From positions 2,170,001 through 2,234,000 of the forward strand of contig NC_037317.1 of NCBI RefSeq assembly GCF_000143535.2: a stretch of 64,000 bases of DNA, given 5' to 3'. Under the pieces are notes generated by a model. That model made no database searches and was not told the origin of the DNA. It saw nothing but the letters and a program-made list of their open reading frames with translations. Source of the DNA: Botrytis cinerea B05.10. Its lineage: Eukaryota; Ascomycota; Leotiomycetes; Helotiales; Sclerotiniaceae. Shown one piece after another: positions 10,997 through 21,775 of the stretch. Within the stretch, counting starts at the first letter, position 1; every line of letters begins with the position of its first letter. The position numbers and the translations under genes were made by a program.

Positions 10997-11615
10997 CTGC
11001 TAGTGTGAGGTTGTTGTGGGTGGTAATAGATATCTGTTGGTCGATACGGAGTGGAGTTTATTTAGATTCTCCAGCTTTTTTTTGTGCCATTGAAGTTGCT
11101 GCAGAGTCTTGGCTTGGCACCCTTATCACCATGTGATTCGAGCTTTATCTTTGACCCATCAGATGTTCATTTGATCACATACATCAACGGAGACAATTTC
11201 CGACATTGGAGAGCTTTCTTTGGGAATGGTCAAAGATCATTCTTGTCGAAAGGTATTTCCAGAGGCCAGCAAGTTCGCAGCATACCTAATTCCTATCTGG
11301 CTGGATGAGCTTCGAAATTCATCATGGAGCGCAGAACCATTATCAGGGACTTCGGAGTTTCATTTGGCCGACTATCATCTTCAAGGTTAAGGTTATCAAC
11401 AAACAAAAGAAAAGCCACAGCTTGCTCGAGTTTGAGGAGGTGGAAAACAAGAAAGACTTGTTACATTACACTTGACCTCATTCTACACAAAAATATTGTT
11501 GAGGAAGAGAGCATGTTCTCATCTGGAATTTAACAATCATAAGCACTTCCTGCTATGGAGTTGTATCAACTGCTACCTTGTTTTCTTCTTCGTTCAACAT
11601 AGATGTTACCAAACC
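10997..11615. other. Region between PUS4 and the RFD-domain gene, with unexplained open frames
   Basis: Divergent promoter space of about 620 bases. It contains stretches that read like protein in changing frames: 11084-11308 (ITYINGDNFRHWRAFF), 11226-11390 from an ATG (KFAAYLIPIWLDELRNSSW) and 11310-11470 (SLLEFEEVENKKDLL). They may be upstream exons, a uORF or relics. I could not join them to the downstream gene with consistent splice phases. Confidence 0.35.
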
Positions 11616-13273
11616 ATGAATGCTCACAGATCTCAGAAGCTTGGTTCTGGCGCACCTGGTGCCGTGCCATATCAAAGTAATAACTCTTCGGGAGAATACG
11701 TCGATAGAATGGATGTTGATGAGCCAAGGCTGGTTCTCCAAGATACCATTGTCTATCAAAAAACCCGCACCATTGCCAATGTATTCGATTCTGTGCTCGG
11801 TCTGGAATTGCGCGCTGAAGGTACACTTTGGGTAGAGAATGCAGAAAGATACAAGTGTAAGTTCTGGCTGTGGTGGATCCAATCCCTATTTTTTGGATCG
11901 ATGTCTAATGCTCTGATAGTTAAGAAACCGAATGGTTCTCATTGCCAGGTTCAATTCCAAATGTATTCTTACGAAAGGGATGAGCTTGGGGCTATCATCC
12001 TTTACGTTGAAGATTCCACAACTAAGTGGTGGGTTGAGCTCAAACCTTCGCAAAAGTATGTAGCACACTTCACAAGCATGGTAGAAAGTGCAGAACTTAA
12101 GCACTTTGTTACCGATTATTATGAACGTGTAATCAATAGGGAGTGTAAAGATGACTTGGCTCAGTTATGTTGGGAAGTAAGTTCCAATTGCTCTCCAATG
12201 TTGCTCTACTTCAAAAGCTGATTCCTCATTATAGTATGGTCGTGAAGATGGCAGTGGACTGCTACAACACGACGTTGTCGAAGTTTTGACTAAAGATGCA
12301 AATGCATTCTTTCTGCTGTCTGCTTTTCGCGAGGAAACTTGGGTCGATGGAGAGGCTCAGACCATGAGATGGTCTAGTACAGAAATCTACAAGCTTCTGA
12401 AGAAGCAATGTCCTGTACGTATCTCTATATTACAATTCAATCATACAAGGCTAATTTTGACAGACCGCTTACAAGAGAGCCAATACATTCGTTTCACTGG
12501 AACCCGAGGCAATGGCCGTCGACTCTCCTGAAATTCAAGACCCTCCTCCAGCTGCTGGCGATAGTGGCGATGCACAAACAAATCAATTGGAAATGTTAAT
12601 GTCTTTGATTAGCGATGAAATCGAAGACGGCACTCCCGTCAAGAAGATTACCCCCGGATCCCTCTGGAATAAGCTCTTTATTAAAGCCAAAATTCCAGAC
12701 CAAGGCGACCCGGGAGCCGGACCACGCATTGCCAAGTGTATTGTCTATAAAATTGGAGGGCTTCTTGCAGATCTATTAGAAAGACGTCATCCCGATCTAT
12801 TTATGGGCTCGAAGTTCATTTATGGACTTCGCGAACTAAGCCGTATCCGGTATCCACCATACACCAAGCAAGTGACCACCGATCAACAATGGCAACATTA
12901 TATGGATTTGTCTGAGGGCCTTTACCTTGTCCGTCGAAATAACAATCAGCATGATGAAAGAGCTGGCGTCATGCCAATTCGCGGATCTGCAAAACTTCAG
13001 GTAAAGGATATTTTTACTGGGGAACTGGCACCACCTCGTCCGGTTCCACGTGCTGGAAGTGGACGCGTTGGACGTCCGCCCAAGGCTCGTCCGGAAGTCG
13101 AATTCTGGGATGGTGAAGAGGAAGAGGAGATGGCCGATAACTCCTCGAAAATTGACACTGATGCACCTTTATCAGTAGAAATGGCATGGCAGCGTGTTTG
13201 GCAATTAGGTGGAGAGGAAAAAATAATTGGTGGTCGTGTTGTTCCAGCTCGTATCGAGCGGTCCGGCTACTGA
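11616..13273 (+). CDS. DNMT1-RFD (replication-foci-targeting)-like domain protein with AT-hook
   Basis: Four exons (11616-11856, 11920-12176, 12235-12414, 12464-13273) give 495 residues. Residues about 40-165 show the layout of the DNMT1-RFD/RFTS fold as found in fungal DNA methyltransferases and Raf2: a strand-rich part with TLWVENAERY, then LYVEDSTTKWWVELKPS followed by KYVAHFTSMVE and a helix. The C-terminal part has an AT-hook-like GRVGRPPKARP near residue 428 and an acidic patch. No methyltransferase motif (for example a PCQ catalytic loop) is present, so it is not a DNA methyltransferase. A role in heterochromatin or replication-linked silencing is an inference from the domain. The domain call is by eye and moderate. 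The gene may start further upstream. The 63 nt first intron is stop-free and in frame. Confidence 0.68.
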
Positions 13274-14554
13274 TTTTTTGTGCTGCATCCAGGCTGGCGT
13301 TACCATTAGCGATAGTTAGATACCCCGTGATTCGATTTCCAGAATTTTAAAATCAAATAGACTATTTACTGAAGCGTTGTTTGAGCTCTGCACATTATTG
13401 GTTTTCGTTGGGTTCTATTTATCTTGTCTTTCTTTCATCAAGCATTTCGTCTTTGGCAATGCATCTTCATTGTCTCAATTCATCTCACCTCATTTGTTAC
13501 ACTAGGTCTAAAAGCTAAGACATTCCTAAATTCTCTTCAGCTCGAACAGTGATGTTATTCTCACACTTGGAAGTTAAGTTTGATTGTCACCAATTTCAAG
13601 CCAGCATATATACGACTCTCACAATATTCCTTGTTGACTTCGTTACTCATCTTGGCAATATAACTTATTCTTTCAAATCAATCACATCGCTTTCTCTTGT
13701 CATGTTCAATTCCTTTGTGATGTTGAGTTTAGATCGTGTAAAAGTTGCGGCACAGAAATGCATTTTTGATTATTGAACTTGGCTGTGTGTTTGTTGTCTA
13801 ATATCCCAGTCTTTCAACACTTTGGTGTTTCATGGAAGTAAGGTTTTAGTTCGGTTTTGTTCTGGTACAAAATTGAATGATTGAAATGGGCAGATTTTTG
13901 GGTAGGTTGATAGGGGTATTTATTCTGACATGGTATGAGCAGTGTTGATGTATAAGCGTATTGGTTTCTCGGTCCTCTGATGGAGTTGTATTTTTAATGG
14001 TCTGTCTGTGAAGTAATGCCAGACACCAAAGGCTAGGTCAGCTAGTGATGACTTTTAAATTTCAATAAATTCAGGTATACTCGCGTATTATGACTCGCAG
14101 TTACCTGGTAGCAAACACTACGATTCATTATAAAGCGCACCACCGAGAAGCCCTACGCCTTCGCTGATTATGGTTAATCGCACAAAGATCTCATATAGAG
14201 AGCTCACAGCCTCAATTATCTGCGTGAATGTTTTGTCAAAGTTAGAGGATGTTAAATGGATTGCGCTGCGTCGAAAGAAATGGCTTAATATCTTCACCGA
14301 ACCTGACTGCAAATGATACAGCTGAATCCTGCAAAACACTGTTTCCCCGTGGCGATTTTCCCCCTTTCTATTGTACGCGAGAGCTTAGTTCATTCGCTGC
14401 TCAGGCTTGTGGTAATGCACGTTTTATGATTGCATCTAGTTTTATACTTTTTCTTGGTATCTTTCCTCGAGTTTATATCTATGAGCGTTAAATATAATAT
14501 GCCATTACTTTAATCTTCCCCTATTTAAAATATCCCAATAGCGAATTAGGGACA

Positions 14555-14735
14555 GCGGAGCAATATCCGGGCAATATTCGGGTACTCCCGTTGGAGTTTC
14601 ACCCGGGATCAATACCCGATTTTTGCACCTGTTAGATTATCATCTGGGTGATAAATGGGGTACTAAAGATGCATTGTCGATCCGGCTAAATAATCCTTCA
14701 ATGTACCCCTCACTTGTTTAACCCGGATATTCCAG
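14555..14735. repeat. Block with inverted AATATCCGGG/CCCGGATATT ends
   Basis: A block of about 175 bases begins with GCAATATCCGGGC and ends with AACCCGGATATTCC, an inverted repeat of about 10 bases. Inside it, ATTCGGGTA and AATACCCGAT form another inverted pair. It may be a small MITE-like element or a cluster of zinc-cluster transcription-factor sites in the fucosidase promoter. Confidence 0.35.
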
Positions 14736-14745
14736 AGCGAAAATG

Positions 14746-14752
14746 TATATAA
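14746..14752 (+). promoter_or_regulatory. TATA box of the alpha-fucosidase gene
   Basis: TATATAA lies 76 nt before the start codon at 14828. Position and sequence fit a regulated fungal promoter, as expected for a secreted carbohydrate-active enzyme. Confidence 0.5.
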
Positions 14753-14827
14753 CCATGTATAGCATGGTATGATAAAATCTTTTCAAGTATTGTTTGATAG
14801 CTTTAGGAGAAAGTTGCGATACTCAAA

Positions 14828-17369
14828 ATGCATCCTATCTCTTGGATCACGGTCTTGACCCTTTCGCATTTGTTGCTTAACGTTCAAGGCAAAAGTCTGT
14901 GGTCTACTCAACCGGCAGCTTACCAAGATATTATCAGGACAGCCTATCCTATTGGAAATGGTCAACTAGCTGGTACATACTTTACGCAATATTTTATTGA
15001 ATTTCTATACTAACTAAAACACAGCACTTCCATTTGGTACACCAGGTTCTGAAAAACTTAATCTCAACAAAGATTCATTATGGAATGGTGGACCTTTCGG
15101 GGATGCTAGCTACATCGGCGGGAATCCAAATTCATCTGTATCTTCTTCATTATCAGGCATCAGAGATTTTATCTTTCAAAATGGCACTGGCAATGTTACT
15201 GCCCTGATGGGTTCGGATGACAATTATGGAAGTTATCAGGTTCTCGCCAACTTATCCGTGTCACTACAAGGTATTTCGGGAGCTACGGAATACAAACGAA
15301 GTCTTGATTTGAATACTGGAATTCATACTACTACTTTCAAGACTTCAAATTCCTCTTATACCACGTTAGTCGCACTTTTTTTCGAGTCTCGGTGATTTCT
15401 AACGATTGTAGTGCTGTCTTTTGCTCCTACCCAGATAGTGTATGCGTCTACCAAGTCAACTCAACAACCACTTTATCAAAAATCGATGTTCACTTCGATA
15501 ATGTATTAACTGATAGCTCTTTGATCAAATCATCTTGTTCAAAATCTTCAAAATCAGCTCTGTTCAGTGGCATCACTCAAGCTGATATAGGCATGATTTA
15601 CAAGGCTGAGGCTCGAGTACTTGAATCAACGAAATCAGTGTCCTGTTCCAATACTACAGGCATCCTCAGCATAACACCATCTCATGATCAAAAGTCGCTT
15701 TCTTTAGTCATTTCAGCTGGTACAAACTATGATGCTACAAAAGGTACAGCTGCGGACAATTACTCATTTAAAGGAGTAGATCCAACCGCCTACGTTTCCT
15801 CTACAATCGCAAAGGCTGCTTCGAAAACTGTCAAAACCCTCCGGAATAAGCATGTATCTGATTTCTCTGCACTAATGAACAGTTTCACACTCAGTCTTCC
15901 CGATCCTCTCGGGTCAGCAAACAAAGAAACTGCCGCTGTAATTGCTGCATACAATACCACAGATAACACCCATACCGATCCTTGGGTCGAAAATCTTTTA
16001 TTTGATTACAGTCGTTATCTCTTCATCTCTTCATCCCGAGATAATTCTCTTCCTCCCAATCTCCAAGGAAAATGGGCATATGGTCTATATAACGCCTGGG
16101 GTGCAGATTATCACGCCAACATTAATATTCAAATGAACCATTGGGGAGCTGTTCAAACCGGCCTCGGAGATTTGCAATCCGCATTGTGGACATACATGAG
16201 CGAAACATGGGCACCACGTGGGGCAGAGACAGCTAAGCTTTTATATAATGCACCGGGATGGGTAGTCCATGATGAAATGAATATTTTTGGACATACCGGC
16301 ATGAAAACAGGAGATGAGTATTGGGCCGATTATCCGGCTGCGGCGTCTTGGTTGATGCAACATGTGGCTGATTATTATGATTACTCACGAGATAAGAATT
16401 GGTTGAGGGAAACGGGATATCCGTTACTGAAAGCTGTGTCGGAATTTTGGCTGAGTCAATTGCAGAAGGATGAGTATTTCAATGATGGGACGTTGGTTGT
16501 TAATCCTTGTTCTTCGCCTGAACATGGTCCTGTGAGTTTTTCTTTCTTTTAAATGATCGATATAAAATTTGGATTGGTACTAATATAAATCGTAGACTAC
16601 GTTTGGCTGTACACACTACCAACAATTAATCCACTCTCTCTTCACCACCACTCTTCAAGCAGCCCGTACCCTTTCCCTTGACAGTACTCTCCAAAAATCT
16701 CTCACCACCTCCCTTCTCTCCCTCGACAAAGGCCTCCACATCTCTCCCACTACCCAAATCCAAGAATGGAAAATCTACTTCCCCACCTACGAAAACACCA
16801 CTCATCGTCATCTCTCCAATTTAATCGGCTGGTTCCCCAGCTCTTCTCTTTCTTCTTATCTCTCGGGCTACACCAACTCTACCATCTCCACCGCCGTCCG
16901 CAATACGCTTATCTCGCGGGGACCAGGAATTATCGATTCCAACGCGGGCTGGGAAAAAGTATGGCGAAGTGCATGCTGGGCAAGATTAAATGATACGGAG
17001 ACTGCATATGCAGAATTAAGATTGACGATTCAGGAAAATATTGTAGGGAATGCGTTGAGCATGTATAGCGGGAAAAATGAACCATTCCAGATCGATGCGA
17101 ATTTCGGGTACGGAGGAGCGGTGTTGAGTATGTTGGTTGTGGATTTGCCGGTTGGGGTTGATGGTGCGCAGGGTATGAGAACGGTGGTGTTGGGTCCGGC
17201 TATTCCTGGAGTTTGGGGCGAGGGGAGTGTGCAGGGGTTGAGGGTTAGAGGAGGTGGAGTGGTGGATTTTGAATGGGATGATGAGGGTATCGTGACAAGT
17301 GCGACTTGGAAGACGAAGGGAGCAGAAAGCGTGAAGATTGTAAATATTGAGGGGAAAGTACTTGCATAG
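14828..17369 (+). CDS. Secreted GH95 alpha-L-fucosidase
   Basis: Four exons (14828-14972, 15025-15364, 15412-16531, 16596-17369) give 792 residues, the normal GH95 length. The N-terminus ISWITVLTLSHLLLNVQG is a clear signal peptide with cleavage near residue 21. The family start LWSTQPAAYQDIIRTAYPIG and the NLNKDSLWNGGPFGD block identify the N-terminal beta domain. The (alpha/alpha)6 barrel holds NINIQMNHWGA, SPEHGP and FQIDANFGYGGA. By analogy with bifidobacterial AfcA, the Asn residues of NIN/QMN, the Glu of SPEHGP and the Asp of QIDANFG are the catalytic residues, so the enzyme should be active. It removes terminal alpha-1,2- or other L-fucose from plant xyloglucan or glycans outside the cell. 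Many N-glycosylation sequons (NST, NSS, NTT) are visible. Confidence 0.94.
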
Positions 17370-19320
17370 TTACTTTTACTACTCTTCTCTGTTTTTCGGA
17401 AATAAAAGTTATTCATTGTATACATCTGACTTTAAAATGATTACCGATGTCCGAAACTGGTTTGAATTACTACAAAATACTAATGACTAGATGTTACGTA
17501 CACTTAGCAGAAGTCGTCTAATTCTCTAGAAGTATAACATTCAATTCTTCAGTCTAAAACTTAACTACATTTAAAGTAACCACAGGCGACTTCAAATCTG
17601 AACAGCTTTAGAGAGCTTCGCTCACAAATTTCCTTTACTTAATCAGCAATAACATACTTACGATTTATGTAAAGTGATCGGCAAAAGGGTCTTCGCTTCT
17701 AACTTTTAGCTTCGCGGGGTAAAATTAGACGTGACACTAGCTCCTCGCTTAACTTTATCAACGTTAGTGGGTGAAGTATAGATAAATTTACTTGAGGATT
17801 AATACTTTACTCTACAGATTACAAGTAGCTCTTAGATTATTCATTTACTTCACTTAATCTCCCTGAAAAGATCCAAGTATCGCTCGATCCGATGATAGAT
17901 AGACACGTAGCTATCTCAATTCCGAAATGTAATATTCAATGAGCAGTCCAAATACTCGAATCTATCTTGAATGAATCGGGATTTCATGGTATAGTGAGTA
18001 TCCGCTGTATAATGACTCCTATTAGCAGTTTCTATCAGATTAGATTGACTCCAGAACGAACTTGTTTTTACCGTAAAAGACTCGAGCTGGGAAAGTAGGG
18101 ATAAAAGTTACGGAGAGTTTGACTGGCGATTTGCTGATTTTTATATCTATTTGAGTAGAATAAATATAAAACCCTTTAGCATTGTATTAGGGTTAAATAC
18201 TAGAATTTAATCTTCGATCTTTGTCATAAGTTGTCTTATCCAGTACCTAAGATGTTTGGATTGAGACCTGCAAATAAAAATTGTGATGGTGATAAAGCTA
18301 TAGAAATTAAGATTCAGACGCGATATAAATCAGACGTTTAGAAAAATTCGAATATCAAATGATATAATTCCATCATCGCGAGATTTTTGACAAGTAAATA
18401 GATCAGCCTGAAATGCGGGGTCCTAATGTGACAGGATGTTTTTTCTCAGTGGTCTTGAACCTTGAGGGGTGCACAGTGATAGTCATCTAGCTGAGCTATA
18501 ATTAATTATTGAATCATTCCCAGAGTAAAATAAATCAGATTCCTCATTGCAACAACTAAACAAGCAAAACCTAACGATATTCATGAGGTGACGTGAGATT
18601 TCTCGTCTATCAATCACTCGAACAATAAACACATTAGAAAGAGATTATAATTTAGTTATATGATCATGATAATCTATGAGAGGAGAAGAGAGGAGAAGTA
18701 ATAAATATATACAGTACAGTTATAGAGAAATGCATCTTTAGAATAATAACATTTTCTCGTCTTCATACAACCTCCAACCTCTTACTCTAAATTTTCTAAA
18801 TAATTATTCGTATACTCATAGATCATGTACTCATCGCTTTTTCCACCGCACCTATACTCCCAATAATTTCCTTCCCTTTTGATCAAGCCATCACACCGTA
18901 TACCCTTTAGCATAACATAACATATCATACCAGACTCCAACCCCAACCAACCCCTCAATTCCTTCCTCAACCAACTTAACCCGAACCCTAACCCGAACCC
19001 TAGCGCCCAAACCCCCCGTACCCAGAATATAGCCTACTCACGGAAGACGAAGATGGATGAACGAATATATGTTGTCCCCGAGTCCTTCAAACCACTACGC
19101 CTGATTCCTCTTCGCTAAACTCAAACCTGAAATTAAATCCACGCCTTCAAACCGCTCATACCCATAAGACATCCCACTTGCGGAAGATGGAAATGAAGAT
19201 GGATGGACGAATATATGTTCATGCCTGTGGAATTTGCTGGGGGCATGAACCGGTACTATTACATCAAATCAATATCAAAGTTGATCATAAAATAGGAAGA
19301 TGCAAAAATTAAAATGAGGA
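17370..19320. other. AT-rich gene-free tract, probably decayed repeat DNA
   Basis: No open frame of note. The section 17,400-18,780 is AT-rich with little coding potential, as expected for old transposon sequence hit by repeat-induced point mutation, although no recognisable transposase remains. Further right lie telomere-like CCCTAACCC bits (about 18,977-19,005) and a pair of imperfect repeats sharing GAAGATGGATG-ACGAATATATGTT (about 19,036-19,080 and 19,182-19,222). An open minus frame at 18,782-18,970 lacks an upstream ATG. Confidence 0.5.
18451..18498 (-). other. tRNA/SINE-like A-box and B-box relic
   Basis: On the minus strand TAGCTCAGCTAG (18498-18487) matches a pol III A box with one mismatch, and GGTTCAAGACC (18461-18451) matches a B box with two mismatches, about 25 bases apart. 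No complete cloverleaf can be drawn. It may be a decayed tRNA or the head of a SINE. Confidence 0.22.
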
Positions 19321-19449
19321 CTAACTGTCAGATTGACGAGGACTTCTCATACAAATCCTCAAACTGAGGTAAGAGAGAATAAGTCCGACAAGACTCATAA
19401 GACAAGTGATGATGCCGAAGCAGATGGCGATGGTATCTTGTGGGGACAT
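19321..19449 (-). CDS. Candidate 42-residue single-pass membrane microprotein
   Basis: An ATG in a favourable context (CAGCATGTCC) opens a 42-codon frame. The product starts MSPQDTIAICFG, has one hydrophobic helix (about residues 7-30: IAICFGIITCLMSLVGLI and on) and a short basic tail (RICMRSPRQ), so an N-out/C-in membrane anchor is expected. A TATA-like TATAAAAAG lies about 225 bases upstream on the same strand. It may continue through a GTATGA donor into another exon downstream. No relative is known to me for certain, but small one-helix proteins of this look are common in Leotiomycetes. It is the most protein-like item in the gene-poor tract. Confidence 0.45.
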   Translation of the reverse strand: MSPQDTIAICFGIITCLMSLVGLILSYLSLRICMRSPRQSDS

Positions 19450-19830
19450 GCTGGGGGAATTTTGTAACGGTTACGGGTAGTGGGGTAATAAGGCTGATGA
19501 TAGGTGGAGAGAATTACTGGATGGAAATGAAATGCTGATATAAGCGAGGCTAGATTTTCTGGTGGTTGACTTGTTGAGGGCTGGGATGGTGAGCGCTGGG
19601 GAGGTTCGTGACTTTTGTTGTGAATTTGGAGAGATGGTAATCAATTAAGTAAAAATATGTTTCAATCTAAGTTCTTTTTATATCCAAGTCCGATGAATGC
19701 TTGATCTAACGATTAATCAAAAAAGATTCTCGACAAGGAGGGTGATCTTTGATATATATTGCATTTCAGATAGTCATAAATCGGGATGATTTCTCGAAAA
19801 TAAATGGAGCATTAGCACCCTGGTTTGGAT
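19450..19830. other. Spacer, probable promoter of the microprotein
   Basis: No coding sequence is visible. On the minus strand a TATAAAAAG-like box occurs near 19,675-19,683, upstream of the 42-residue frame. Confidence 0.4.
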
Positions 19831-20148
19831 TCATCCACTAAGGACTCTATTTGCATCTCTCACACAACTCGCTTGCTTCAGGCACATGCTTTTTACCACC
19901 TTAGCACTTTTAAAAAGAGGTCTGCTAGTGAATATGATTCGAAGCTGCATATATTTCTCCAGTGTTTCTACAGGGGAGTCACAACGATGAGGCATTTCAG
20001 ATTGTGTATAGCCTCCACAGCTTGGGCAAAGGGCAATGTGAGAAACAGGTCCATCTTTGCATGATCCCCAGTAGTCTGGGGACCTGCACCAATTACCTTC
20101 CCAGTATGGACCGCGACCGCTTTCACCTCCCGACCGGCTGTCCAACAT
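19831..20148 (-). CDS. Candidate small cysteine/zinc-ribbon-like protein
   Basis: An ATG at 20148 opens a 105-residue frame. The middle reads WCRSPDYWGSCKDGPVSH, then CPSCGG and MPHRC. The order C-x-DGP, C-x2-C, H-x-C resembles the small zinc-binding motif (W-x-C-x2-C-x-DGP ... C-x2-C-x-H-x-x-C) seen in many short fungal proteins. The C-terminal part is ordinary and basic. There may be an upstream exon. The opposite strand is also open (19825-20246), so the strand call is uncertain. No function is assigned. Confidence 0.33.
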   Translation of the reverse strand: MLDSRSGGESGRGPYWEGNWCRSPDYWGSCKDGPVSHIALCPSCGGYTQSEMPHRCDSPVETLEKYMQLRIIFTSRPLFKSAKVVKSMCLKQASCVRDANRVLSG

Positions 20149-20246
20149 CAACAACCAACCTCGTCATCCCCTGTGGGAATCAATTCCAGACTGACTGTCC
20201 AACATTCAACAACCTAGTTATTTCCTGTGGCGGTCAATTCGAATAA
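20139..20246 (+). repeat. Two imperfect ~55 bp tandem units
   Basis: Two successive units beginning TGTCCAACAT(T)CAACAAC and ending in (C)CTGTGG-x-x-TCAATTC lie side by side. On the plus strand each would encode CPT-x-NNLVI-x-CG-x-QF. Whether this is coding is unknown. Confidence 0.45.
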
Positions 20247-21447
20247 TACTCTTGTCTTTAATAGATTTATTAACAAACTTAATAAATTTTTTTATTAACA
20301 TTAACATTTACTTCGACTATTTTCCATTTTCCATCTAATGTATCGCGATTAACTGCATCATGATATATTTTCATGCTTCGGATAAGTAGGCATTCAACCC
20401 ATGTACGTCGTACTTGTCTACTTAAGCTAAGTAGCCAACGTATGAACTAATCCTGAGTTCCTCTCTTTCTCTAGACTCCACACCAATCAACAACCACCAC
20501 GTGAAGTCACTTTGACAAGGCTAGTCCCGCAATATCAGGGTTGTAAAAAAATGTCTCGAGTCTCAATTGTAACAGTAAGCAGCAGACTTTCAGCCTCCAA
20601 TCAAACATAAACATCGAATTTCACAAACACCGACTCACACGATTAATTTAAAGTGCATCAGATCTAACAATTACCTTCTTTTATTTTATTTTCGAAAATC
20701 CAGTAATCAGATTTACCAATTATCCCTTCTCCTCTCCCCTCTTCACGTTCCTCGTCTTCGGAAATCCGAAAACAAAGAGCTCAATCGGGCGCGATATTAT
20801 ATACATATTAAAAGGTTTAGATACAACAATGAAGCATCTTCTAACTCGCGTACGTCATACAACCAAGCATATGAATCCACAACAAAAAATAGATACGACA
20901 TAGTATGCAAGAAAACTATACATGCAGTAGAGTCGCTAAAGAGAAATGGTTTCCCAACGGGATTCGAGGACAAAGTGAAGATTTAAACTTCAAAGCACAT
21001 GCACAATACCATATGCATACAATAAATTACCACGGGCAAGGAGTTCGTAAAAAATGAACGTGAGCAGAAGACATGTTCAATCTCACATCTAATTTGTCTT
21101 TCAGGTCTACGTCTAATTGATCTACCAGTTACCTCACCCTCCTTGGGCCAATACCAAAGCCTCATTTACCACTGCTCATGTATTCGCAACACCCATAGTA
21201 CATAAATTCAAATAAATCTTACGAGCTCGAACATCCAATAACAACTAGATCGTCAGCCATTAACCTGTATCCTCCGAGCTAGATCAACACTACTGAGCCC
21301 ACCATCAAGCGAGGGGCATTTACGGCTAGACGGCGCCAGAGAAGTATATCCATACCTATAAAATCCGAAAATCTCATTGGAACCTAACCGCATGTTCATG
21401 AAAAAATCAGCAACAATATTATAGAAGCCAATGAATGCAAAGATAAA

Positions 21448-21508
21448 AAGAAGAAGAAGAAGAAGAAGAAGAAGAAGAAGAAGAAGAAGAAGAAGAAGAA
21501 GAAGAAGC
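21448..21508 (+). repeat. AAG/GAA trinucleotide microsatellite
   Basis: About 20 uninterrupted AAG units. Long pure GAA tracts can form triplex DNA and often vary in length between strains. It is not inside any visible gene. Confidence 0.9.
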
Positions 21509-21728
21509 AGTCGTCTACTATAAACGTAGCAGTGAATGACTTCAATTCAATGGCTCTTGTAGTAAACCCCTACCCGAATGCGAAAGAGGCTAGCTCTTTT
21601 AGTAAGTCTATATGAAACCTTCTATTCCCTGTACATGAATAGCTTTTTAGACAGAATACAATATAGACAAAGAGGACCTACAATACGTAGGTGCTACGTC
21701 TTTCATATCCTTCTCAAACCAACAGAAA

Positions 21729-21775
21729 GATGGATAAATAGATAAATAGATAAATAGATAAATAGATAAATAGAT
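21729..21775 (+). repeat. AGATAAAT octamer array
   Basis: About six tandem copies of an 8-mer (AGATAAAT), followed by degenerate relatives up to 21,830. Non-coding. Confidence 0.8.

Larger units (their letters stand above)
13274..14827. other. Intergenic, AT-rich, no gene; fucosidase promoter at right end
   Basis: No protein-like open frame. The last 280 bases hold a GC-richer block with repeated CCCGG/CCGGG-type motifs (14555-14735) and a TATA box at 14746-14752 in front of the fucosidase. Confidence 0.55.
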
